Position numbers and translations under genes: made by a program. Shown piece by piece: positions 52,244 to 63,000 of a stretch of DNA of 64,000 bases. Each line of letters starts with the position of its first letter. The stretch's first letter is position 1. Source of the DNA: Guillardia theta CCMP2712 (lineage: Eukaryota; Cryptophyceae; Pyrenomonadales; Geminigeraceae); NCBI RefSeq assembly GCF_000315625.1, contig NW_005434634.1, forward strand, positions 170,264 to 234,263, given 5' to 3'. The notes beneath the pieces are model-generated. The model ran no database searches. It saw only the letters and a list, made by a program, of their open reading frames with translations, and was not told the origin of the DNA.

Positions 52244-53761
52244 GATGCGAGATTGATGTCTACAAAGATTCGAAGGTGTATCCAGTCTCGCACATACACT
52301 TACTCTTCATTACCGGACATTCAGGAGGAGAGGAGTCTGTCAGCAAAATTCAGGAAATCAATGAGATGAGTACGAATTGATCTTCATGGAAAGCGATCTT
52401 ATATTTTCTTGGCTCGCATGTTCTGCTACATGGGAACGTTCTGCTACATGGTTCCCATGTTTGTCAATGTTCTCGGGTGTGGACACTGTCTTGCACATTT
52501 CCTAGAAGAAAGATCTCTGCTCATGAAAACCCAGCCACTTCGCACCCAGCAGGTTCTTTCTGTACTGGAGCTTGTCTAACTACCTTGATCGGACTTTAAG
52601 CATCATCGTTTGTCTAATGAGATGACTATCCTGTACCTCTAGCTACTGCTTCTGCTCCCGAACCTCTTCCTGCTCCTTACTGTCCCCTTCAAAACATCGT
52701 TGAGCAAGCGATTTCGCCATTTTCTTCCACCCCCCCACTAAAACACATTACCCCATACCTAGAGGTGATCCTTCAAGGACCCACCCTTGCAACCAAGCAA
52801 TGTCACCCCTACCCACAAAATTTGCCCCCCATCACAAGAGGACCCTACTGATTTGCGTTTTACACCATAAGTACCCTCAATTATACTCTAATACAAGGGG
52901 TCATCCATAGATTTGTAAATGACCCATGGAGTTCCATTCGGGGTACCCCCGTTATGATTCGGAGGCATACTACCCCTACCTGGTATACACCCCTACCAGG
53001 CATCCCAACCCCACTACCGCTGTCTGCTGATGAAGCTCGGGGGACATTGAGGCGGGTCCAGATCGAACCTACCGACATGGAGGGTAGTTTTAGTATGAAG
53101 AGGGGGTAGTCTTTGTATAGGACCTAAGCAGTGTGGTGGGGTAGATTTGAGTTGGTAGGGGTGGGTGGGGGACCTGGGGGCGCAATGAGTCGGGGAGCCA
53201 TGCACATTTCACGATGACATGTAGTCTACGTAGTTCATAGCGATGAGTTGAGGAGGAGGAGGAGGAGGAGGAGGAGGAGGAGGATGACGATGAGGATGAT
53301 GATGATGATGATGATGAGGAGGAGGATGATGATGATGATGATGAGGAGGAGGAGGAGGAGGAGGAGGAGGAGGAGGAGGAGGAGGAGGAGGAGGAGGATG
53401 AGGATGAGGATGAGGAGGAGGAGGAGGAGGATGAGGATGAGGAGGAGGATGAGGAGGAGGAGGAGGAGGATCAGCAGCAGAAAGAGGAGCAGGAGGATGC
53501 GGGGAATAATGAGGATTACTTCGCATTGAATTTTTGCATGATACAAAAGCTGTTCCAGGTTAATTCGAGCGCACAATGGCAATGCGATTGCGCATGGCGA
53601 CGATGGGAGGGCTGAGTGTTGATGCAAAGAAGATGGAGGGATGGGAAGGATGACTGAGTGGGGAAGGAGTAGATGGTTGGGGAAGAGAGAATCAAAGATG
53701 ACGGGAAGAAGGGAGGGCGAAGGGCGAGGACGAATGCACAAGTGGTAAAGTTTAATTTGGA
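52244..53761. other. Intergenic region: promoter side of beta-amylase, G-rich island and GAG/GAT repeats
   Basis: 52,244-52,730 is upstream of the beta-amylase start; no defined element was recognised. 52,735-53,180 is a C/G-rich island with 'GGGTACCCCCG', 'CTACCCCTACC' and 'GTGGGGTAG' words. 53,250-53,480 is a GAG/GAT microsatellite whose frames code only for poly-Arg/Met, Pro/His or Leu/Ile. No gene was found. Confidence 0.5.
53252..53480. repeat. (GAG)n/(GAT)n compound microsatellite
   Basis: Long GAGGAG runs are interspersed with GATGAT runs. It stays open in several frames purely because of the repeat. Confidence 0.95.
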
Positions 53762-56700
53762 TCAGCGAGGAGATTCTTCAATCGAGATTGCCACCTGCAC
53801 ACAGATTAACATTCCGAAGAGAAAGTGCGTGAAGGATGGGAGAAGATAAGAAACGAGGAAGAGAGAGGAGGAAATCAAGAGGAAGAGGAAATAGGAGGAT
53901 ACTTGTTTCCCACAGCGGTGTCTTCGTCTGCCTCTACCTTCAAGCGCAACCGAAACTGATCGCTGGGATGTGTGGAAGCTTTCATAATCTCTCTCATCCT
54001 GGGGACCGTTGAGAAGGAGGGAGGCAGAAGGGAGGCAGAGGGTTGGGAGGAGGAGGAGGAGGAGGAGGAGGAGGAGGAGCTTGATGATGATGATGATGAT
54101 GAGGAGGAGGAGGAGGAGCTGGAGGAGGAGTGGGGGGATGGAGGAGGAGTCAAGAAGAACACACATCATCGTCGCATATGAAGACGGCGGTAGGATGAAG
54201 CTGACAATCAAAGCTTTCCACTTCCCTTCTCCCCCTGCTCCAGGCAGAAATATCACATGGAATGGAGATGGATGGAGAAAGAGAAAGAGGGAGAAAATTT
54301 ACCGCATTGGTCGTGTCCTTCAAACGCCCGCTGGAGGTCTTGCATGTGGTGAGATTCTGAGGTCGACAGGAAGAACAAGATGATCTGGAGGATGGGAGGA
54401 AAAGGAGGAAGAGGAGGAGGAGGAGGAGGATGAGCAAAAGGAAGGCATCCAGCAGCAGAAGCAGCAGCAGCAGCAGCAGCAGGAGCAAGTGGAGAGGGAA
54501 GAGAACAACCCCAGTCTCTGTTATTGTATGTAACTATCTGCCAGCGCACATTCTTGGGCTTTATGACAAGACTCCTGCAATAAAAACGGATAAGAGAGAG
54601 AAAGAGAGACTGGGAAAGGAGTTATAGAATGGAGGAGAGAAGAAAGAGGATGGAGGAGGGAGGAAGAGGGTGGGGAGGGAGGAAGGAGGAGGGAGGAAGG
54701 AGGAGGGAGGAAGGAGGAGGGAGGAAGGAGGAGGGAGGAGTAGAGATCAGACTCGAGATCTCTTATCATGGATTGCCTCCAGGATGGGGAAACCTGAATG
54801 AGCATCGATGAGATGACTTCTTGCCTTTCTGAAACTCTCGCTTCATTCCATCCTTCTCGATCTGTTTCACTTGTCATGCGCGAACAATGATCTCTTCCAT
54901 CAATTAAACTTTCATCGTCCCCAATAAGCAATTTCAGAACGAGGGTGGAGGGGGAAGGGGGTGGGGTATGTTAGGCAGAAGAGATTCCAACCAGTCGGCG
55001 CACGAAAGTTTTCAGTCCGTTCTTGGGAAGAACCGGATAAACCTCCTCGTCAACCATTGGCAGCACAACTTCAGAGATGCTGCCAACATCATCATCTTCG
55101 CCTCCTCCCAAGCAGCACCTCTGCAGCACCCGAAAGCTGCTTCCTTTTCCTCCTTCGCGGTCACAAAGTGAATCTCAGGAGCGTTGGAGTTGCTGATGTT
55201 GAACCGCATCGTGTTCTCCCCGTCCTGCGCTTCCAGTATCAGTTCCTTCTCCTCTCCTCCTCTTCTTCCTCTCCTCTCTTTCCGCCCATCTCTACCTATG
55301 CTTTCCTCTCTCCCATCGTTCTACTTAAAGGTTCTTATCCCCCTCCCCTTGCCCCTCCCCCTGCTCCTGCTTCTACTTTTCCTTCACCTTGGTATAGGAG
55401 GAGAAGTGACTTGTTAGGATCGCCTCGGACTTGTTCCTATCTTTACGGACTAGGACGATATCTCCCTCTACCGCATGCTCCATGCTCATCCGTCTTGCCC
55501 GCTCTGACGCCATCAGGTTCCACACCCTGGACCAGTACGCGAACTTGAAAAGACGAGCATGCGGCCTGCGGCTCACTCAAAAGGTGGTTCAAACTTGATA
55601 CAAGTTTGAAGTTGAGACGAGGATGAGGAGGTAGTGGGAGCAAGATCATGTAGGACAGAGCTGCTCACATAGAGAGCGCTGCCTCTTTTGCGGATTTGCC
55701 GTCCTTGAGCGCCTGCAGCAGCACCCGCTCGTCATGGCAGTAGCCCGGCATCAGCTTCAGCGCCTCATCCACGTCCTTGTGCTTCGCATACATCAGCTTC
55801 GCCTTCCTCTCGTTGGGGCTGCAGCTCAAGGACGGAGGACGGAGAGTCTCGGAGACGGCGCTCTCCCAGTCTTCCTTGCTCAGCAGCTTTCCGACCGCGA
55901 TGGACGGCATCATAGAAGCGGCACTTCAATCGCTGTCAGTGGAAGGAGAACAGGAGCAGGAGGAGCAGGAGCGGGAGCAGGAGCAGGAGGGTCATGGAAG
56001 GAGAAGCCACGGAGCAGAAGGAGGAGCAAGGGAAGAGAGGATCAGACAAGGAAAGTATGATATCACCTATTTCCAAATCTCTGATGCCCGAAGTAGTTGA
56101 TAAAACCTCTCCTCGAAATCTCCTCCATCGTTTTGTTGAGCATTGAAGGTTCCCTGAGCGGTCTGATATGGCGGAGGAGGATTTCGAAACGATTTCCTCC
56201 ATGCTGTCCGAACCGCAGAGGCGACTCGACATACTTGAAGTTGCCAAGGAGTACACCCTTCATCTTCCCATCGTTCAAGCCCAGCAGGCGGGAAGGAGCG
56301 ATGCCGTAGGAACGAACCTCCTGCTCTGTGATACCGCTCTTGTCCTTCAGCCCCGCGAAGGTGAAGCTTCGTGCGTTGACCTTGAGGTAGGACGCAATCT
56401 TGTTGACCAGTGTTGTCGTGTCCCATCCTGACTTGGCGAGGATGAAGCTGGCAGAAGAAGAAGCTTGTAAGCTTTCAAGGGTGAGAAGGAGGTAAGAGAA
56501 GGGAGTTGGAAGGCAGAAACGAAGGCAAGAAAGGTCAAGAAAGGCAAACTTACCTCAGGTACTTCTTCTCCTCCACTTTTTCTATCCCACCGCAGGTCGC
56601 CAGTGCTCTTGCTCGCTGCTTGAACCACGTTTGATTCGCAGTCATTGTCAGGGTCCGCGAACCTTCGGAAGCCTGGATAGGCAGTGCGAAGGAAACCTTG

Positions 56701-57514
56701 AGGAATGGGAAGAATCGTGCAAAATCTTTGTCAGCCCCGCTGGGATCTCTGCTCCCGATGTTGACTGTACATCTCTGGAGCTCCCCAGCACTTCCTTCTC
56801 CTGTCGTGAAGTTCTTGAAGACCTCGGAAGCAAACAGGAACGCTCTTCTAGCAACGTCCTTGCCAAAGTGCGGCTTTAGGGCGTAAAAGCCCGCATCCTG
56901 GTTGTCTAGCTCATCCCGGAGGGGCCAAGGGCGAGGAGGGAGGGAGGCAGCATCAGTCAGCAGCACAGGAACCTCCTCCTCCAGGCGCATCTCGTTCACT
57001 CGGAAGTCAAACCACCGGGCCTTCAGTAGCCCCCCCAGCCCAGGAGCGCCGGTGACGTACTCAGTTATGCCCACGTCATCATCGCTGCTCTTCTTCTCCT
57101 TGGTCCACTCGATGTAGTCTTGGAGGGAAGAGTACTTCTCCCTCTCCAGCCCAGCTCCCTCGAAGTCATACAGCGAGGGGTCAAGCGCGTTGCACGTCTG
57201 CCTGCTGCAGAGTTCCTTGAGGACGACTTCCCGGGATTTGTCAGCCATGATGTTGCCTTGCGACATGACGCGGATGGTGCCCGGAGCTCGTTCATCTCTC
57301 TTGCCTTTCCCTTCTTTCTGATTGCGCGGATGTCGTTTTCTTTCTTCGATCCCTCCTTCTTTTGCTTCCATTTCTTCAACCTCGGTTTACCTCCACGAAG
57401 TCGCACTACGCCGGAGTCCCGATGCCGCGCTTGGAGCCCAGTCGCTTCATAACGTGCATTGGCGATGCTGAGGAGGATCAGGAGAGCGAAGAGAGTTCTT
57501 GCCGACGCAGTCAT
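53762..57514 (-). CDS. TruD/PUS7-family tRNA pseudouridine synthase with N-terminal signal peptide
   Basis: ATG 57514 opens 'MTASARTLFALLILLSIANA', a clear signal peptide, then 'RHRDSGVVRLRG'. An intron follows (about 57,400-57,330). The enzyme body reads 'GITEYVTGAPGLGGLLKARW' with 'FDFRVNEMRLEEEVPVL' (about 57,065-56,970). Next come 'SGWDTTTLVNKIASYLKV' and 'FTFAGLKDKSGITEQEVR' (about 56,360), which contains the TruD catalytic Asp in the G-x-KDK motif. The rest is 'GNFKYVESPLRFGQHGGNRF' (about 56,245), 'RGFINYFGHQRFGNR' (about 56,115), 'FAYWSRVWNLMASERARR' (about 55,545) and 'SEVVLPMVDEEVYPVLPKNG' (about 55,060). It ends with 'SLVIKPKNVRWQIV' (about 54,570), 'LIVSFILPPSSYATM' spliced to 'MREIMKASTHPSDQ' (about 54,200/53,995) and 'VAISIEESPR', stop 53762-53764. 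TruD enzymes make pseudouridine in tRNA. The signal peptide suggests a plastid or periplastid (nucleomorph-serving) enzyme. Confidence 0.85.
54045..54135. repeat. GAG/GAT microsatellite in a PUS7 intron
   Basis: Lies between the 'SSYATM' and 'MREIMKAST' exons; purely repetitive. Confidence 0.9.
54625..54745. repeat. GGGAGGAAGGAGGA minisatellite in a PUS7 intron
   Basis: A unit of about 14-15 bases, GGAGGAAGGAGGAG, is repeated at least four times with minor variants. Confidence 0.85.
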
Positions 57515-58748
57515 GTCGCTATCCCGACTCTCCAACTTTTCAGCATTTCTCCCAAGGCATGCCTCCTCCTTAGATTCTCACTCGCTGGCTTGTGCTACCT
57601 CCACCCTCCTCCTCCTCTCCCTCTCGCTTCCCGCCTTCACTCTCTTTCATCGCCCTTGTCAGCCTGCATGCCCTATGGTCGCATCGCATCCTACTATCTT
57701 CCATGGCTGTCCTACTTTTAGATCTCCTGATCGCCTACTTTTCAAAAATCAAGTTCACCCGGCGGCCGTACTGTCGGGCCGGCCCTATCGGGCCCCGAGC
57801 CGAAGGTCAGTCACTGAGCTATATAGTGGTAGGCGGCGGACATAAAAGTGTGGTAGTACCAGTAGTAGTAGTGGTACTTTGAGTAAAAGTAATAGTAGTA
57901 GTACCCTCATAAGGAGCTCTTACAGACACCCCACCCGTAGATACGACCTTCCTATTGGGTGTACTCAGTGGGTGGGTCACATAAGACCACAAAGGTCTGA
58001 TGGGGTGACATAGGGTGGGGTACTTCTCGACGGGGGATTAGGAGGGGGTGTCAATAAGTATTGCCACTTTGCGGTGGTGGATGCGGGGGCGATGCGAGGA
58101 GGGGTAGTTTCCTATGGATTTCATTGTCATTTTAATTAGTAACTCGTGGGGGTAGTAACATAAAGGGACGTGATCCGACAAGTAGCAACCTTGGTTGTAG
58201 CGGTGGAGTGGTGGGTAGGGAAAGGTAAAACGGTGGGGTGATATTTGTTTTGATAGTGGTTATTCGGGGGTGGGGTGGTATGTCCTCACAAATGATCGAA
58301 GAGACCAGGTTTTAAAGAAATAAAACATATTCAGTACTGATTTTTAAAACTTGAACCACAAAAATATAACAAATATGATGAAAGTACCCTATTTGTTTTA
58401 AATTCCCTTTATAATGTTGGATTTTCAGCGGACACATATTGACCTCCTATGTTATTTCACCATTTAATAAATGTTTATTATTTCCATACTGGTACATTAC
58501 AATATTTCCTTATACTAATATATATAAAATAACCAGACTTGAATAGATTTTCTTTCAGTACTGATTTACTATATTCATTATATCTTATCGAAAAAGTATT
58601 TTAGTTGTTTTAAACATTTGTTTCGCGATTCCAGCAATGGCACGAGCTTTGCGGCGCTGGTTCGGCGGTATGGCGGAGCTTTCCCCATAGGAGGAGAGAT
58701 TTTCGTCCCCACAATTGAGAAACGTCTTTCCTCTGTAACTTTGACAAG
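57515..58748. other. Divergent intergenic region between PUS7 and the PHYLLO-type gene
   Basis: 57,515-57,750 is pyrimidine-rich. 57,758-57,830 is a GC-rich island ('GGCGGCCGTACTGTCGGGCC', then 'CAGTCACTGAGCTATATAG', which includes a TATA-like word). 57,840-57,900 carries GTA/AGT repeats and 'ACTTTGAGTAAAAG'. 57,900-58,280 is a G-rich GGGGTA island. 58,300-58,620 is very AT-rich. No first exon with a targeting peptide for the PHYLLO-type gene was found. Confidence 0.5.
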
Positions 58749-59974
58749 ATGGAAAGCAGCAATCTCGATCAGGATATGCGCAACATGGCCATTGACGATG
58801 CCAGAGACGCTGCAGAACTGTTCAAGGAGTTCTGGGGGGGTAGTCAGGTGGATGAAGATTTTACGAATGAGAATGTGCAGTTGGAGGAGATGGCGTACGA
58901 GTCTATGTCATCCCAAGCCAGGGAAGAGGAGGAGCAGAGCTCTCCAAAGTTCAAAGTTTTCCGGCCCCACTCCGGAAAGGGCCAGAGCAGAACAGGGGGA
59001 GGGAGACATGCTTTTGCATGCCCTCTATGGCGGGCCAAGGATGTCATTCTCAGCCAGCTTCTTGAAATTCAACAAGATCGATCGAGAATGCTGCTAGAAG
59101 AGACAGAGCTGGTGAGGATTGAAGTGCGGATATGTAGCTTCGATGTGGAGGATGCGATGCTATGGCTCAGGTCCCAGCACGAGTTCCCCAAGGTGTTCTT
59201 CCTCAACCCTGAGAGGTCGCACATAGCAGCAGGTGTTGGATCGGCTCATCTGGTGAGCGGGGAAGGAGATCTGCAGAGGCACCTGCTTCCCGAGGGCACT
59301 CCAGCCTGTTTCCGATACTACGGAGGGTCGCGATTCGATGCCGGAGCCAGGGTTGGGAAGGAGTGGCAGGAGTTTGGCGGGCATTACTTCGTGCTTCCTC
59401 AGATTGAAATTTTCTACTCTAACTGTGCCAATGCACAAGATGCGACGAAGAGTTTGGGGGAGGTCAGGCGGCATGCAAACTCTATCACGGATGAGTTCAT
59501 TATTGGGGTGAACGTCAGGAGGAGGGAGGATGGAGATTGGGTCGAGCCGCTTGTGAAGGCCATCAGTGCAGTGAAACAGATGAATGTAGTGTTGAGCGAG
59601 GAGCGGGACCTCCCGAAGCCGAGCTCGATGAAGGACGGCTCGAGTTACGAGCACTGGAAGAGCTCAATCGAATCAGCGCTGGAGGAGCTCAAGAAAGGGG
59701 CAGAGCTAAGGAAGGTGAGAAACATGTTGGTGCTTGTGCCTTCGTTGCTGAAGTCACTCGGCAGGTTGTGCTGTCTCGGAACTTCTTCGTCGAGTTCTCA
59801 ACGGAAGTGGAGCCGATGGACCTGCTGCTGAAGCTCAAGTATCACCAGGGATACCTCTTCTGCCTTCAGCCCACACCTGGCTCTGCCTTCTTGGGATGCA
59901 GTCCAGAGCCTCTCTTCAAGATCTCTCATGACATCATAGAGACCATGGCGATCTCTGGCACGAGGGTTAGCACT

Positions 59975-60023
<49 letters not shown>

Positions 60024-63000
60024 TCTCCTTCTCTTGCCCCTGTTCCTCGTTCTGCCCTTGTCCTCCCTCTTCCTTTACACCCTGTTCCTTTGTCATCTCT
60101 TTCTATCTTTCTTTGTTTGATCAGAGTCACGAATGTTGGATGTGAATTGACATGCTTTTACCTGTTTTTTTTTTTTTTTTTCTTGTGGGTTTTCGACGAG
60201 CTTGCATTCATGCTCGCCTCTCCGTTCCCCCTCTGACCTCCTGTTATCCTACAGCCCCGAGGGCAGTCAGCCGAGCAAGACGAGGAGCTGGCAAAGGAGC
60301 TGCTTGCGAGCGAGAAGGACAAGTACGAGAACGGGGTCACGACCAAGTACATTCAGGAGCAGCTGGCCAACGTGGCTGAGGATGTGGAAACGTCGGAAAT
60401 CTACGTGATGAAGCTCAGGCACGTGCAGCACATCTGTCGCAAGATCAGAGCGAAGCCATCCTCCAAGGCTGCCACCCCGATCGAGCTCCTCCTTACCCTG
60501 AACCCAACGCCTGCTGTGTGCGGTGAGTCCCGGCCGGTGGCGACCAGGTTCATCAGGAGCGTGGAGGGGTTCGATCGAGGCTTCTTCGGGGGGCCTGTAG
60601 GGTTTGTTTCTTCTTCCGTCTGCGAGTTCCTGGTGGCGATCCGCTCGGTACTCTGCAAGCCCAAGATGCTGCACGTGTACGCAGGAGCAGGCATCGTGCC
60701 AGGGTCTGACCCAAAGTCAGAGTGGGAGGAGACGGCGTTCAAGATGAGGAACATCCTGCAGCTGTTCGCGAACCCTCCTCGTCCTCTCTCCTCCCTCCCC
60801 AACATCAACATGCTCTGGGCTGTGCTCACTGTGGAGGAGCTGTGCCGGTGTGGAGTGACTGTCTTCTGCCTGTGCCCGGGCTCCAGGTCGACTCCTCTCG
60901 CCGTTGCTGTCTCCTGGAACGCCAAGGCGACGTCAGTTGTCATGCACGATGAGAGGAGCGCTGGCTTCTACTGCGTGGGATACGCACGAGCGAAGAGGAA
61001 GCCCGCTGCCTGCATTGTCACCTCCGGCACAGCAGTGGCGAACCTGCTCCCCGCTGCAGTGGAGGCCTCACAGCAGGGCCTGCCGATGCTCCTCCTGACT
61101 GCCGACAGGCCGTTCGAGCTACGGGACAACGGGTCGAACCAGACGATCGAGCAGGCAGGAATCTTCGGGCGCTACGTCAGGTGGAGCAGGGACCTCTGCT
61201 GCCCCTCCGACCAGATCCCCGCCAACGTCCTCCTCTCCGACGTCGACTTCGCCGTTCATCGCGCCTCCTCCTCGCCTCGTGGCCCCGTCCACCTCAACTT
61301 TCAGTTCCGGGAGAACCTCGCCCCTGACGGCGGGCCCGTCCGCGACAACCCGCCGGGCAACCCGATCAGCAGCACGTGGAGCAGGGCGTGTATCGCCTCC
61401 CTCAACATGGCCAAGTGGGAGCATTCGGCGCTGCCTCATACGCTGTATCCCTCCTCCTCCTCCCACGTCGAGGTCCCAGCAGAGGTCTTGAGCTCCATGG
61501 CGCGTGCGAGGAGAGGCCTCGTCGTCGTCGGCAACCTCTTCACAGCAGAGGACATGGCGACCGTCGGGTGGGTCGCGGCTGAGCTATGCTGGCCCGTGTG
61601 GTGCGACGCTCAGTCGGGGGGCCGTTGGGACTTCGGGCCGTTCGGAATGCGAGGAGTGAGCATGATGGACCAGATGCTGACCAACCAGAGGGTCAGCGGG
61701 GCCCTCCGGCCTGATTTCATCCTTCAGTTTGGGGAGAGGCTGGTCAGCAAGCGCATCCTCTCCCTTATCTCCTCCTGCTGCTACAGCGACCGCTGCTCCT
61801 ACGTGGTTGTCTCCGATGCCCCTGGGAGGCAGGACCCCTCCGCTATAGTCACCCACTACCTCTCGTGCTCTCCTACCGACTTCGGCAAGCAGCTGTCAAG
61901 GTGGATGCAGCACAACAGGTCCGTTCCTTCATCCTGCTCTCTCCCCACTCCCTCACCCTCCTTCCTCCTCCTCCTCCGCATCATTATCGACATCTCCCCT
62001 CGTTTGTGCTCATGAATGCAGAGACATGACTTGGCAGCAGGATCTATCCTAGCGATCTCCTTCCCCTGGAGAAGATGTCGGAGCATGCGAGGACGGCCCT
62101 GTGGTCGTCGCTGTCGGGCTACAAGGACCTTGAGGAGCCGCTCATTGCTCTCCGTTGCTCCGAGAGCCTCGCAAGAGGACGCGCTCTCTTCGTCTCGAGC
62201 TCCATGCCCATCCGAGACGTCGACATGTTCTTCCATGCTGCCCTCTCCCGCGAGCGACCGGAGATCGGATGCAACCGAGGCGCCTCCGGCATCGACGGCA
62301 TCGTCTCCTCCGCGCTAGGGTACGCTGGAGGCAGGGGTCGACCGCTGACCCTCCTCCTCGGCGACACGGCAGCGCTCTACGACCTCAGTGCCATCCGGCA
62401 TGTACCGGACTGCCCGCATCCTGTGGTGCTGGTGATTGTGAACAACGGGGGGTGCGGCATCTTCAGGTTCCTGCCCATCGCCCAGCATGAGGAGATGATG
62501 GAGAAATTCTTCATCAACTCCCACCAGATCGACTTCGAGAGCCTCGCTCGCTCGTTCGGCATAGACTACATGCACGCCGCTACTGCAGGTTGGCTCCTCC
62601 TACCTTGCTGCTGACCTCCTCCTCCCCCCCCTCCCCTCTCCTCCCTCCTTCCTCCTCGTCCTCCCCCCCCTCCCCCTCGTACTCCTCCTCCTCCTTCATC
62701 ACCTCCTCCTCCTCAACCTCTCGTAACGACCTCTCCCTCTATCCGTTAGTGCGCTAGTTTTGCTCCTTCTTCTTTTCTCCCTACACACACGTACTCCTCT
62801 CCTGCTTGCCTCCCTCGCTCAGCTCCCCCTTGCTTCCCCTCCTCTTCCAGTGCTGCCAGTGACTCCGACCTCCAGCGGAGTTCGACTCCTGCCTCCACCA
62901 TGCCGAGACCTCGGGCAAGCACGTCCTGCTGGAGGCTCGTACCTCCTCCGACCGTCTCGTTCAGGTTCACCGCGACATTGCGGCAGCCGTCAGCTACTCA

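Noticed and set aside
53209-53741. Poly-Pro, poly-Leu and poly-Arg/Met frames
   Set aside because: Pure product of the GAG/GAT compound microsatellite.
58618-58748. An upstream in-frame leader for the PHYLLO-type gene
   Set aside because: The overlapping frame from 58,618 starts with TTG and is in a different frame from MenF; it does not resemble a signal or transit peptide.
62589-62875. A possible MenC exon between MenD and MenH
   Set aside because: The interval is a pyrimidine-rich intron with GT...AG borders that join MenD and MenH in phase; no enolase-superfamily motif is present.
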